A DNA stretch of 29,404 bases from CBIFWW01 sp966186435. Its GTDB lineage: Bacteria > Pseudomonadota > Gammaproteobacteria > Enterobacterales > Enterobacteriaceae. The position numbers were made by a program, and so were the translations under genes. The stretch is from contig CBIFWW010000023.1 of the NCBI GenBank assembly GCA_966186435.1, forward strand, positions 1-29,404. Direction: 5' to 3'. How positions within the stretch are numbered: position 1 is the stretch's first letter; each line of letters opens with the position of its first letter. Positions 21,898 to 29,404 of this stretch are shown piece by piece. The notes below the pieces were generated by a model. The model was not told the DNA's origin. It saw nothing but the letters and a program-made list of their open reading frames with translations, and did not search any database.

Positions 21898-24198
21898 GTG
21901 AAGAAATGGCTCTGTACCCTGGGCGTAGCGGTGAGTCTGGCAATCCAGCCTGCGCTTGCTGATGACCTGTTCGGCAATCATCCTCTCACCCCGGAAGCCC
22001 GTGACGCCTTCGTGAGCGCGTTGCTCAAAAAGATGACCACTGACGAGAAAATCGGCCAGTTGCGTCTGATAAGCGTTGGCCCGGATAACCCGAAAGAAGC
22101 CATCCGTGACATGATCAAAAGCGGCCAAGTGGGGGCGATTTTTAACACCGTCACCCGTCAGGATATCCGCACCATGCAGGATCAGGTGATGGCACTCAGC
22201 CGCCTGAAAATCCCGTTGTTCTTCGCCTATGACGTGGTGCACGGCCAGCGTACCGTGTTCCCTATCAGCCTGGGATTGGCTTCCTCTTTTAATCTCGACG
22301 CGGTGAAAACCGTGGGCCGCATCTCGGCTTATGAAGCCGCCGACGATGGCCTGAATATGACCTGGGCGCCGATGGTGGATATCTCCCGCGACCCGCGCTG
22401 GGGCCGGGTATCGGAAGGCTTTGGTGAAGATACTTACCTGACCTCGATGATGGGCCGTACCATGGTGGAAGCCATGCAGGGTAAAAGCCCGGCGGACCGT
22501 TACTCGGTGATGACCAGTGTCAAACACTTCGCGGCCTACGGGGCCGTTGAAGGGGGCCGCGAATACAACACCGTGGACATGAGTCCACAGCGCCTGTTTA
22601 ACGACTATATGCCACCGTACAAAGCCGCACTCGATGCTGGCAGCGGCGGGGTGATGGTGGCCCTGAACTCCCTGAATGGCACTCCGGCTACCGCCGATAG
22701 CTGGCTATTAAAAGACCTGCTGCGGGACCAATGGGGCTTTAAAGGGATCACTATTTCTGACCACGGGGCCATCAAAGAACTGATTAAGCACGGGGTCGCC
22801 AGCGATCCGAAGGATGCGGTGCGCGTGGCACTCAACTCAGGCATCAATATGAGCATGAGCGACGAGTACTACAGCAAGTATCTGCCGGAGCTGGTCAACA
22901 GCGGCGAAGTGCCGATGAAAGAGCTGGATGAGGCCACCCGCCACGTGCTCAATGTCAAATACGACATGGGGCTATTTAACGATCCCTATAGCCACCTGGG
23001 GCCAAAAGAATCAGACCCGGCAGACACCAATGCCGAGAGCCGCCTGCATCGTAATGAGGCCCGTGAAGTGGCCCGTGAAAGCCTGGTGTTGCTAAAGAAC
23101 CGCCTGAATACCCTGCCGCTGAAGAAATCCGGCACCATTGCGGTGATTGGGCCGTTAGCTGATAGCAAACGTGACGTGATGGGCAGTTGGTCTGCCGCTG
23201 GGGTGATTGACCAGTCAGTTACCGTGTTGCAGGGGATGAAAACCGCCGCAGGCAGTAATGCCAAAATCCTCTACGCCAAAGGGGCCAATACCACTGACGA
23301 TAAAGGCGTGGTGGCCTTCCTTAACCAGTACGAGCCGGCGGTAGTGGTGGATAAACGCACCCCGCAACAGATGATTGATGAAGCGGTTAATACGGCCAAA
23401 CAATCTGACGTAGTAGTGGCCGTGGTGGGGGAGGCCCAGGGTATGGCCCATGAAGCCTCCAGCCGGACTGAAATCTCCATTCCACAAAGCCAGAAAAACC
23501 TGATTAAGGCGCTGAAGGCCACCGGCAAGCCGCTGGTGCTGGTACTGATGAATGGCCGCCCGCTGACCCTGGTACAGGAGGATCAGCAGGCTGATGCACT
23601 GCTGGAAACCTGGTTCGCCGGGACCGAAGGTGGGAATGCCATTGCCGATGTGTTATTTGGCGATTACAACCCATCGGGCAAGCTGCCGATAAGCTTCCCG
23701 CGCTCTGTGGGCCAGATCCCGGTGTACTACAGCCACCTCAATACTGGCCGACCGTACAATGCCGACAAACCGAACAAATACACCTCGCGCTACTTTGATG
23801 AAGTTAACGCGCCGCTGTATCCCTTCGGCTATGGCCTGAGTTACACCACCTTTACCGTGTCGCCAATTAAGCTCTCTTCCGCAACCTTAACGGCCGGCGG
23901 CAAGGTTGAAGCCAGCGTCACCGTTACCAATAGCGGTAAAGTGGATGGGACCACGGTGGTACAAATGTACTTGCAGGATGTCACCGCCACCATGAGCCGC
24001 CCGGTGAAGGAGCTGAAAGGTTTTAAAAAGGTATCCCTGAAAGCCGGTGAATCCCAAACCGTGAGTTTCCCTATCGACCAGAACGCCCTGACGTTCTGGA
24101 ATGCCCAAATGAAAAATGTGGCTGAGCCAGGCAAATTTACTGTGTTTATCGGGCTGGATTCCGCCCGGGTTCAGCAAGGGGAATTTACCTTCAAATAA
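21898..24198 (+). CDS. bglX: Periplasmic beta-glucosidase BglX
   Basis: A 766-residue glycoside hydrolase of family GH3, exported to the periplasm. The signal peptide ends at QPALA before DDLFGNHPLT. The N-terminal TIM barrel carries the nucleophile Asp in ITISDHGAIKEL. The alpha/beta sandwich domain follows (VLLKNRLNTLPLKKSGTIAV; ETWFAGTEGGNAIADVLFGD), and a C-terminal fibronectin III-like domain ends the protein (SVTVTNSGKVDGTTVVQMYL). Length matches E. coli BglX (765). The start is GTG 21898, with GGAG seven bases upstream. It removes beta-linked glucose from short oligosaccharides. It stands alone between dld and the osmF operon, with an intrinsic terminator after it. Confidence 0.97.
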   Translation: MKKWLCTLGVAVSLAIQPALADDLFGNHPLTPEARDAFVSALLKKMTTDEKIGQLRLISVGPDNPKEAIRDMIKSGQVGAIFNTVTRQDIRTMQDQVMALSRLKIPLFFAYDVVHGQRTVFPISLGLASSFNLDAVKTVGRISAYEAADDGLNMTWAPMVDISRDPRWGRVSEGFGEDTYLTSMMGRTMVEAMQGKSPADRYSVMTSVKHFAAYGAVEGGREYNTVDMSPQRLFNDYMPPYKAALDAGSGGVMVALNSLNGTPATADSWLLKDLLRDQWGFKGITISDHGAIKELIKHGVASDPKDAVRVALNSGINMSMSDEYYSKYLPELVNSGEVPMKELDEATRHVLNVKYDMGLFNDPYSHLGPKESDPADTNAESRLHRNEAREVARESLVLLKNRLNTLPLKKSGTIAVIGPLADSKRDVMGSWSAAGVIDQSVTVLQGMKTAAGSNAKILYAKGANTTDDKGVVAFLNQYEPAVVVDKRTPQQMIDEAVNTAKQSDVVVAVVGEAQGMAHEASSRTEISIPQSQKNLIKALKATGKPLVLVLMNGRPLTLVQEDQQADALLETWFAGTEGGNAIADVLFGDYNPSGKLPISFPRSVGQIPVYYSHLNTGRPYNADKPNKYTSRYFDEVNAPLYPFGYGLSYTTFTVSPIKLSSATLTAGGKVEASVTVTNSGKVDGTTVVQMYLQDVTATMSRPVKELKGFKKVSLKAGESQTVSFPIDQNALTFWNAQMKNVAEPGKFTVFIGLDSARVQQGEFTFK

Positions 24199-24206
24199 CA
24201 CCCATC

Positions 24207-24231
24207 AAGGCCCCGATATCGGGGCCTTTTT
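24207..24231 (+). terminator. Intrinsic terminator of bglX
   Basis: AAGGCCCCG (24207-24215) and CGGGGCCTT (24220-24228) are perfect arms with an ATAT loop, and a T-run reaches 24231. It lies eight bases past the bglX stop. Confidence 0.93.
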
Positions 24232-24317
24232 GCAACATATGGCGAAAAAATAGCGAGTTACCGCTTTTTGCATACTGCTTTGCTCCGACGACAGGTGTAT
24301 TTTCGTCTACAGTTGGA

Positions 24318-24323
24318 TATACC
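24318..24323 (+). promoter_or_regulatory. Candidate -10 of the osmF operon
   Basis: TATACC, within GGATATACCC, is the best -10-like hexamer in the bglX-osmF gap, about 35 bases before the ATG. No good -35 is present. In E. coli osmF is a sigma-S and osmotic-stress gene, and sigma-S promoters often lack a -35, so this fits but is weak evidence. Confidence 0.3.
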
Positions 24324-24357
24324 CTGACGCTCCAGGGAACGATAACGAGGATAAAAT

Positions 24358-25269
24358 ATGGCGTTGGCAAAATCCCTTACTCTGGCCGGACTTATACTGT
24401 TTGCGGCAACGGCGCAGGCGGCTGGCCCGGTAAAAGTCGGGTCCAAAATTGATACTGAAGGCTCACTATTGGGCAATATTATCCTGCAAGTGTTGGACAG
24501 CCACGGGGTGAAAACCGTTAACCGGGTACAGCTCGGCACTACCCCGGTGGTGCGCGGGGCGATTACCGCAGGTGAACTGGATATCTATCCTGAATACACC
24601 GGCAACGGCGCGTTCTTCTTTAAACAGCCCGACAGCCCGGTGTGGAAAAACCCGCAACAGGGCTATGACACGGTTAAAAAACTCGATTTCCAACAGAACA
24701 AGCTGGTGTGGTTAACCCCGGCCCCGGCCAATAACACCTGGACCATTGCGGTACGGAAAGACCTGGCAGATAAAAACAAGCTGACGACTTTGGCGGATCT
24801 TAGCCGCTACCTGAAAGATGGCGGCCAGTTTAAGTTGGCGGGTTCGGCGGAATTTATCGAGCGCCCCGATGCACTGCCTGCATTTGAGAAAGCCTATAAC
24901 TTCAAACTGGAACAGCCGCAACTGCTCTCTTTAGCGGGGGGAGATACGGCGGTGACGATTAAGGCCGCCGCCCAGCAAACCTCTGGGGTCAATGCGGCTA
25001 TGGCTTACGGCACCGATGGCCCGGTGGCGGCACTCGGCCTGGTAACGCTGAAAGATCCGAAAAACGTCCAGCCTATTTACGCCCCTACGCCGGTGGTGCG
25101 CGAAGCGGTATTGCGCCAATATCCGCAGATGGGCAACTGGCTGGCCCCGGTGTTTAAGGCGCTGGATGCCAAAACCCTGCAACAGCTGAATGCCAGCATT
25201 GCGGTGGACGGGGCCGACGCCAAAAAAGTGGCCGGTGACTGGCTGAAATCAAAAGGCTTTATAAAGTAA
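24358..25269 (+). CDS. osmF: Glycine betaine-type substrate-binding protein OsmF (YehZ)
   Basis: A 303-residue periplasmic binding protein of the OpuAC/ProX class. The signal peptide ends in AQA before AGPVKVGSKIDTEG. Conserved blocks include LGTTPVVRGAITAGELDIYP, EYTGNGAFFF, WLTPAPANNTWTIAVRKDL and GGDTAVTIKAAAQQTSGVNA. It is close to E. coli OsmF (305). It delivers substrate to the YehW/YehY permease pair powered by YehX. E. coli YehZYXW was characterised as an unusual low-affinity glycine betaine transporter with little role in osmoprotection. GAGG lies eight bases upstream of ATG 24358. yehY begins six bases after its stop. Confidence 0.96.
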   Translation: MALAKSLTLAGLILFAATAQAAGPVKVGSKIDTEGSLLGNIILQVLDSHGVKTVNRVQLGTTPVVRGAITAGELDIYPEYTGNGAFFFKQPDSPVWKNPQQGYDTVKKLDFQQNKLVWLTPAPANNTWTIAVRKDLADKNKLTTLADLSRYLKDGGQFKLAGSAEFIERPDALPAFEKAYNFKLEQPQLLSLAGGDTAVTIKAAAQQTSGVNAAMAYGTDGPVAALGLVTLKDPKNVQPIYAPTPVVREAVLRQYPQMGNWLAPVFKALDAKTLQQLNASIAVDGADAKKVAGDWLKSKGFIK

Positions 25270-25275
25270 TCTGAC

Positions 25276-26463
25276 ATGCAATTGCGAAATGGCCGCTGGC
25301 CCCCTTGTCAAAATCTCGTCCTGCTGCTGCTGACGCTGGTGGGGGCGGCGGCCATGCTGTTTCTCCCGCTAATGTGGTTCGCCCCAAACCGTTTGGTTTC
25401 CGGCGAACCGGTTCCTCTGGAGGCGCTGCTCCACGGCCGCGCCCCCTGGCTATGGGTATTGATGATTTACCTGTTGATGTTAGCCTGGGCGCCGGCCCGG
25501 GCTAGCGTCCAGGCACTCATCGCCCTCAGTGCCGGGGTGATCTTTGCCATCCTACTGTTATTTACCGCTCACGCCGCCGACCAACTGGCGGGGGACGGGG
25601 CCTCTATTGCCCGTTCCTCACCCGGTAGCGGTCTGTGGTTGTTGCTGGCGCTAAATTTACTGCTCGCCAGTGATGCTATCCGCCGCCTGACGCCCAGGGC
25701 GCTATTGCGCTGGCTACTTAACGCCGCCATGTGGCTGGTGCCGTTGTGGCTGCTATTCAGCGGGCGCTTCGATAATCTCTCGCTATTAAAAGAGTACGCT
25801 AACCGCCAGGATGTATTTGATCAGGCGCTGTATCAGCACCTGGTTCTGTTGGCGGGAACCCTCCTTCCTGGGCTGGCGATTGGCTTGCCGCTGGGGTGGC
25901 TGTGCCACCGCCAACCCCACTACCAAGGCCCGGTATTTGGGGTGCTAAATATTATCCAAACCGTGCCATCGGTAGCGCTGTTTGGCCTGCTGATTGCCCC
26001 GCTGGCCGGGTTGGCAAAAGCCTTCCCGTGGCTGGGTGATATCGGCATCGGCGGCATCGGCCTGGCCCCGGCGCTGATTGCGCTGGTGCTGTATGCCTTG
26101 CTGCCGCTGGTGCGTGGGGTGGTAGCTGGGTTGGATCAGGTGCCAGCTTTGGTGCTGGAAAGCGCCAAAGGAATGGGGATGTCCCGCTGGCAGCGGGTAT
26201 TACATGTGCAAATCCCACTGGCCTTGCCGGTATTGCTGCGTAACCTGCGGGTGGTGGCGGTGCAAACCATCGGTATGGCGGTGGTGGCAGCCCTGATTGG
26301 CGCCGGAGGCCTGGGTAGCCTGGTATTCCAGGGCCTGCTCAGTAGTGCGTTGGATTTGGTATTACTGGGGGTGATCCCGACCATTGCGTTGGCGGTATTC
26401 GTGGACGCGCTATTTAAGCTGCTCACCGCAGCACTGGAGGTAAACCGCCATGATCGAGTTTGA
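25276..26463 (+). CDS. yehY: Betaine-type ABC transporter permease YehY
   Basis: A 395-residue inner-membrane permease. The N-terminal part holds about five extra hydrophobic segments that precede the BPD_transp_1 domain. That domain runs from about residue 190 to the end (LPGLAIGLPLGWLCHR; GVLNIIQTVPSVALFGLL) and includes the EAA-type loop with LESAKGMGMSRWQRVLHVQIPLALPVLLRNL in two blocks. Length is close to E. coli YehY (385). There is no clear ribosome-binding site before ATG 25276, so translation is probably coupled to osmF. Its 3' end overlaps yehX by 14 bases. Confidence 0.94.
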   Translation: MQLRNGRWPPCQNLVLLLLTLVGAAAMLFLPLMWFAPNRLVSGEPVPLEALLHGRAPWLWVLMIYLLMLAWAPARASVQALIALSAGVIFAILLLFTAHAADQLAGDGASIARSSPGSGLWLLLALNLLLASDAIRRLTPRALLRWLLNAAMWLVPLWLLFSGRFDNLSLLKEYANRQDVFDQALYQHLVLLAGTLLPGLAIGLPLGWLCHRQPHYQGPVFGVLNIIQTVPSVALFGLLIAPLAGLAKAFPWLGDIGIGGIGLAPALIALVLYALLPLVRGVVAGLDQVPALVLESAKGMGMSRWQRVLHVQIPLALPVLLRNLRVVAVQTIGMAVVAALIGAGGLGSLVFQGLLSSALDLVLLGVIPTIALAVFVDALFKLLTAALEVNRHDRV

Positions 26464-27403
26464 AGGGGTTAGTAAATTTTACCGTGGCGAGGCGGCGGTT
26501 AACGATCTTAATCTCACCTGCCCGAAAGGGGCATTTACCGTGCTGATTGGCACATCTGGCTCCGGGAAGTCCACCACCCTGAAAATGATCAACCGGCTGG
26601 TCGAGCATGATCAGGGAAAGATCCGTTTCGCCGGGGAGGAGATCCGCAGCTTTGATGCTAAAACCCTGCGCCGACGCATGGGTTATGCCATCCAGTCCAT
26701 TGGGTTATTTCCCCACTGGGATGTGGCACGCAATATCGCCACCGTTCCCCAGTTACTCCATTGGCCCGCAGAGAAAATCGCCGCCCGGGTGGATGAATTA
26801 CTGACACTGTTGGGGCTGGAGCCGGACGCGTTCCGTCATCGCTATCCCCATCAGCTTTCCGGCGGCCAGCAGCAGCGGGTGGGGGTAGCCCGCGCCCTGG
26901 CGGCAGACCCGGAAGTCCTATTGATGGATGAGCCATTTGGCGCACTGGATCCGGTTACCCGCAGTTCCCTGCAACAAGAGATCCGCCGCATCCACCAGAC
27001 CCAGGGGCGCACCATTGTGCTGGTCACCCATGATATTGATGAGGCTTTGGCCCTGGCAGACCATCTGGTGCTGATGGATAAAGGCGAAGTGGTGCAACAA
27101 GGTAAGCCGCTGGATTTGCTGTCGCAGCCCTGTAATGACTTTGCCCGCCACTTCTTTGGCGGCGAGCAGCTTGGTGTACGGCTACTCTCTTTAGCGACCG
27201 TGGTCGACTGTGTGCGGCCTGAAGGGCAGGCAACGGGAGCGCCGCTGGCGGCCGACCTTAGCCTGCGGGATGCGCTCTCCCGCTTTATTGAGCGCGGCTG
27301 TGATGCGTTGCCAGTAGTGGCACCAGACGGCCAACCGCTAGGGGTGCTGCACTTTGCCGATCTGGCGACCTTCCGGGAGGGCCACTGTGAAACGGCTCGT
27401 TGA
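26450..27403 (+). CDS. yehX: Betaine-type ABC transporter ATP-binding protein YehX
   Basis: A 317-residue ATPase of the OpuCA/ProV class. Walker A is GTSGSGKST (34-42). The signature LSGGQQQRVGVARALA and Walker B VLLMDEPFGALDP follow, with the switch histidine in LVTHDIDEA. The last 80 residues form a single CBS-like region (SLRDALSRFIERGCDALPVV), a regulatory module in betaine transporters. It is slightly longer than E. coli YehX (308). GGAGGT lies eight bases before ATG 26450, inside yehY. Its 3' end overlaps yehW by 17 bases, so the operon is tightly coupled. Confidence 0.95.
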   Translation: MIEFEGVSKFYRGEAAVNDLNLTCPKGAFTVLIGTSGSGKSTTLKMINRLVEHDQGKIRFAGEEIRSFDAKTLRRRMGYAIQSIGLFPHWDVARNIATVPQLLHWPAEKIAARVDELLTLLGLEPDAFRHRYPHQLSGGQQQRVGVARALAADPEVLLMDEPFGALDPVTRSSLQQEIRRIHQTQGRTIVLVTHDIDEALALADHLVLMDKGEVVQQGKPLDLLSQPCNDFARHFFGGEQLGVRLLSLATVVDCVRPEGQATGAPLAADLSLRDALSRFIERGCDALPVVAPDGQPLGVLHFADLATFREGHCETAR

Positions 27404-28118
27404 TCCCTTACTGTGGCTAATTGGGTTTTTCATCTTTTTGCTGTGGTGGTTACCCCATAGTTCGCCGCTGTTTTCCTGGCTGTTCCCGCAGCTCTCAAGG
27501 CCGGTGTATCAGCAGGAGAGTTTTGTAACACTGGCTCTGGCGCACCTGTGGCTGGTGGGGCTATCCAGCCTGATTGCCGTCACGCTGGGCGTGGGGTTGG
27601 GGATCGCCGTCACCCGGCCCTGGGGGGCAGAATTCCGCTCGCTGATTGAAACCATTGCGGCGGCGGGCCAGACTTTTCCGCCGGTGGCGGTGCTGGCAGT
27701 CGCTGTGCCGGTAATGGGTTTTGGCCGTGAACCGGCGATCATCGCGCTGGTGCTGTATGGTTTATTGCCGGTGCTCCAAGGCACGCTGGCGGGTTTGGCT
27801 TCAGTACCTGATGGCGCGCGGGAAGTGGCGAAAGGGGTGGGGATGAGCGGCCTGCAAAGCCTGCTAAAAGTGGAGCTGCCGCTGGCGGCCCCGGTGATCC
27901 TGGCCGGGGTGCGTACCTCGGTGATCATTAATATTGGCACCGCTGCTATCGCCTCGACGGTCGGGGCCAATACGCTGGGTTCACCGATTATCATCGGCCT
28001 GAGCGGGTTTAATACCGCCTATGTAATTCAGGGGGCGTTACTAGTGGCGCTGGCGGCGGTGATTGTCGATCGCGGTTTTGAACGGCTACAGCGGGCAATT
28101 ACCCGGCATGGAGAATAA
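27387..28118 (+). CDS. yehW: Betaine-type ABC transporter permease YehW
   Basis: A 243-residue permease with about six hydrophobic segments, the second permease of the OsmF system. Motifs include PVYQQESFVTLALAHLWLVG, AAAGQTFPPVAVLAVAVPVM, the EAA loop REVAKGVGMSGLQSLLKVEL, and APVILAGVRTSVIINIGTAA. I start it at GTG 27387, preceded by GGGAGGGCC, which gives exactly the E. coli YehW length; the upstream in-frame start at 27354 would lie deep in yehX. Its last 20 bases overlap the 3' end of yohO on the other strand. Confidence 0.94.
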   Translation: MKRLVDPLLWLIGFFIFLLWWLPHSSPLFSWLFPQLSRPVYQQESFVTLALAHLWLVGLSSLIAVTLGVGLGIAVTRPWGAEFRSLIETIAAAGQTFPPVAVLAVAVPVMGFGREPAIIALVLYGLLPVLQGTLAGLASVPDGAREVAKGVGMSGLQSLLKVELPLAAPVILAGVRTSVIINIGTAAIASTVGANTLGSPIIIGLSGFNTAYVIQGALLVALAAVIVDRGFERLQRAITRHGE

Positions 28119-28206
28119 GGGTATAGCCCACCAGCATCACGCCACCAATCCCACCGATGGCCATCACCAGCATGCCGGAAACGATGGCAATTTTACTTAA
28201 TTTCAT
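28099..28206 (-). CDS. yohO: Small membrane protein YohO
   Basis: A 35-codon gene easily missed by length filters. The ATG at 28206 follows CGGGAGGATCAC, a strong ribosome-binding site. The product is a single-pass hydrophobic peptide starting MKLSKIAIVSGMLVMA, with the conserved segment GGIGGVML and the ending ILHAG. These agree with E. coli YohO, also 35 residues and next to yehW. The TAA stop (28099-28101) lies inside the yehW coding region, so the two genes converge and overlap by 20 bases. A near-ideal CTATACT -10 lies 27 bases upstream. Its function is not known. Confidence 0.9.
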   Translation of the reverse strand: MKLSKIAIVSGMLVMAIGGIGGVMLVGYTLILHAG

Positions 28207-28232
28207 GTGATCCTCCCGTTGTTAGCGGCGGG

Positions 28233-28238
28233 AGTATA
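28233..28238 (-). promoter_or_regulatory. Probable sigma-S-type -10 of yohO
   Basis: On the minus strand the sequence reads GCTATACTCCC, containing CTATACT, the preferred sigma-S -10. The -35 region is poor (TCATTA), which is compatible with sigma-S. Transcription would start near 28226 and give a leader of about 20 bases with the GGAGG site. Confidence 0.5.
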
Positions 28239-28290
28239 GCGTGAAACCAGCTTGTTAATGAAACATTACGTGCCGGTAGTGATGGGGGGA

Positions 28291-28315
28291 GGCAGGCGCT
28301 GCGTCAACGCCTGCC
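28291..28315. repeat. Hairpin downstream of the autotransporter gene
   Basis: GGCAGGCG (28291-28298) and CGCCTGCC (28308-28315) are perfect arms with a nine-base loop, 20 bases past the autotransporter stop. On that gene's strand the following bases are TCCCCCC, not a T-run, so termination by this hairpin is uncertain. Confidence 0.6.
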
Positions 28316-28334
28316 TTCAGGCATGGGATTTTGC

Positions 28335-29404
28335 TCAGAACCGGTATTTCACCCCCAGCTGGGCAGTGGTGTCGTTATAGCCTTTGTCGCCCACCGCCAC
28401 ACCAACCCCGCCCCAGACATTCAGGGCCGGGGTGATCTGGCCTTCCACCCCGGTTTTGGCTTCGGCAATATTGCGGGCGCCCTGCTGGCTCAGGCTGTCG
28501 CCATTCATCCGCACCCCGGCGCTTTCGGTGTTATGGATCCAGTTGGCTTCAATATAGGGTTTGAAGCTGCGGCCAGTGTTATCGTCCCGGGCGCTATGGC
28601 CTTTAAAGAAGGCTTTCAGGCCGAGGCGGCTTTGCAGATTATTATTGCCTTCCCCCTCAATCCGGGTGCCGGTGTCGTCACGATGGTTATCAGCCTGCAC
28701 CCCGGACCAGATAAGCTGGGCCTGGGGCTGGAGGTATCCGGCGCTGCGGGTAGACTGGTAAACCTTGAAGGTATAGCCACTCTCCAGCGAGGCGCTCACA
28801 CCGTGGCTATTATAGCTGTCCTCTGGCAGCCCTTCGCTCTGCACGCTGTTTTTGAACCAGTTGTACTGGGCCCAGCTATCCAGATAGAGGCCGGTTTGCT
28901 CGCGGGCATTCTGATACCAGGTGGCGTACAACCCGCTGCTGTAACCGTGGATTTGTGAGCGGGCTGAGTCGCCGCTCAGGGTGGAGCGGGAATGGCCTTG
29001 CTGGTTGGCATAGCCCCCCATAATCCCCACGTCCCAGCGGTCATCCCCGGTGAAGCTGCCGTGGGCCAGCTCCCCACCCAGTTGGGCCACATAGCGGTTG
29101 GCGGTATTTTTCAGGCTGCCGCTGTTAAAAGCGTTATGGCCGCCAGACTGGCGCAGCCACAGGGAGGTGACTTCAGCCTGGCCGGTGGTGGGGTTGATAT
29201 ATTCAGTGCCCCCTTCCCGGTCGGCTAACCGCAGATTGAACAGAGTGTTGGCGGCGGCCTGGTTGGCAATATAGCTCCCGGCGGCGGCGCGGATGTTTTT
29301 CTGGGCGGCAGCCGGAGGAGGAGGGGCAGCCGGAGGAGGAGGGGCAGCCGGAGGAGGGGCGGTGCCGGGCTCGCCAGGCTCCGCCGGATTAGTCGGCCCT
29401 ATAT
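28335..29404 (-). CDS. Autotransporter C-terminal barrel (type Va secretion), 5' end outside the window
   Basis: The open frame runs from the window edge to TGA 28335, about 356 residues, and is only the C-terminal part of a larger protein. It begins with a proline-rich hinge (TAPPPAAPPPPAAPPPPAAA in essence). A segment typical of the barrel entry follows (GSYIANQAAANTLFNLRLAD; then LWLRQSGGHNAF and RYVAQLGGEL). An about 275-residue beta-barrel with AIDA/pertactin-type features (GIMGGYANQQG; YATWYQN; YLQPQAQLIW; FKPYIEANWI) ends in GVKYRF, the aromatic outer-membrane terminus. The passenger, which defines function, is missing, so adhesin, protease or other activity cannot be told. It is not part of the conserved E. 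coli gene order seen elsewhere in the window. Confidence 0.93.
   Translation of the reverse strand, partial: IGPTNPAEPGEPGTAPPPAAPPPPAAPPPPAAAQKNIRAAAGSYIANQAAANTLFNLRLADREGGTEYINPTTGQAEVTSLWLRQSGGHNAFNSGSLKNTANRYVAQLGGELAHGSFTGDDRWDVGIMGGYANQQGHSRSTLSGDSARSQIHGYSSGLYATWYQNAREQTGLYLDSWAQYNWFKNSVQSEGLPEDSYNSHGVSASLESGYTFKVYQSTRSAGYLQPQAQLIWSGVQADNHRDDTGTRIEGEGNNNLQSRLGLKAFFKGHSARDDNTGRSFKPYIEANWIHNTESAGVRMNGDSLSQQGARNIAEAKTGVEGQITPALNVWGGVGVAVGDKGYNDTTAQLGVKYRF
29307..29357. repeat. 18-base tandem repeat encoding the proline-rich hinge
   Basis: Two identical 18-base units (29307-29324, 29325-29342; plus strand GGCAGCCGGAGGAGGAGG) are followed by a 15-base third unit lacking one GGA (29343-29357). 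On the coding strand each unit encodes Pro-Pro-Pro-Pro-Ala-Ala. Copy-number change would be in frame and would lengthen or shorten the linker between passenger and barrel. Confidence 0.9.

Noticed and set aside
28323..28958. A 211-codon open frame on the plus strand across the autotransporter barrel.
   Set aside because: It is antisense to a clear outer-membrane barrel ending in an aromatic residue; the plus-strand frame lacks start signals and recognisable domains.
1..29404. CRISPR arrays, insertion sequences, prophage genes, tRNA and rRNA genes.
   Set aside because: No regularly spaced repeats, transposase or integrase motifs, or tRNA/rRNA sequences were recognised on either strand.

Overview
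This window is a chromosomal segment of a member of the Enterobacterales. Nearly every gene corresponds in product, order and relative strand to the 46-48 minute region of the Escherichia coli / Salmonella chromosome: yeiE, lysP, cirA, fghA(yeiG), folE, yeiB, galS, mglBAC, sanA, cdd, yohK, yohJ, dusC, yohD, yohC, pbpG, dld, bglX, osmF(yehZ), yehY, yehX, yehW, yohO. Protein lengths match the E. coli products closely, but the sequences are clearly diverged. preT, preA and yeiS, which lie between mglC and sanA in E. coli, are missing. The genus cannot be fixed from this alone. There is no IS element, prophage, CRISPR array, tRNA or rRNA that I can see.

Layout. At 1-5.1 kb are a LysR regulator (yeiE), the lysine permease lysP, and the catecholate siderophore/colicin receptor cirA behind a Fur box and a long leader. 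At 5.1-8.0 kb are the convergent S-formylglutathione hydrolase fghA, then folE and yeiB in tandem. At 8.0-13.0 kb is the galactose module: galS and the mglBAC ABC transporter. The galS and mglB promoters share one architecture, with a GalR/GalS operator near -60 and a CRP site at -41.5. At 13.0-16.1 kb, on the minus strand, are sanA, cdd and yohJ-yohK; cdd has its own CRP-type promoter. At 16.1-19.9 kb are dusC, yohD (minus), yohC and pbpG. At 19.9-24.2 kb are dld (minus) and the periplasmic beta-glucosidase bglX. At 24.3-28.1 kb is the osmF-yehY-yehX-yehW betaine-type ABC transporter operon. It ends in a convergent overlap with the 35-codon gene yohO. The right edge holds the C-terminal barrel of a type V autotransporter whose passenger lies outside the window; it is the one gene not expected from the E. 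coli order.

Most of the interest lies in the intergenic DNA. Between yohJ and dusC there is a small unannotated ORF, or structured RNA, that ends exactly at a strong intrinsic terminator just before dusC. The cirA leader carries a convincing RyhB pairing site. Perfect or near-perfect inverted repeats surround -10-like hexamers upstream of pbpG and cdd. A short ORF with a strong ribosome-binding site overlaps the galS start. I found no evidence for a large novel system; the candidates are small genes and regulatory elements.
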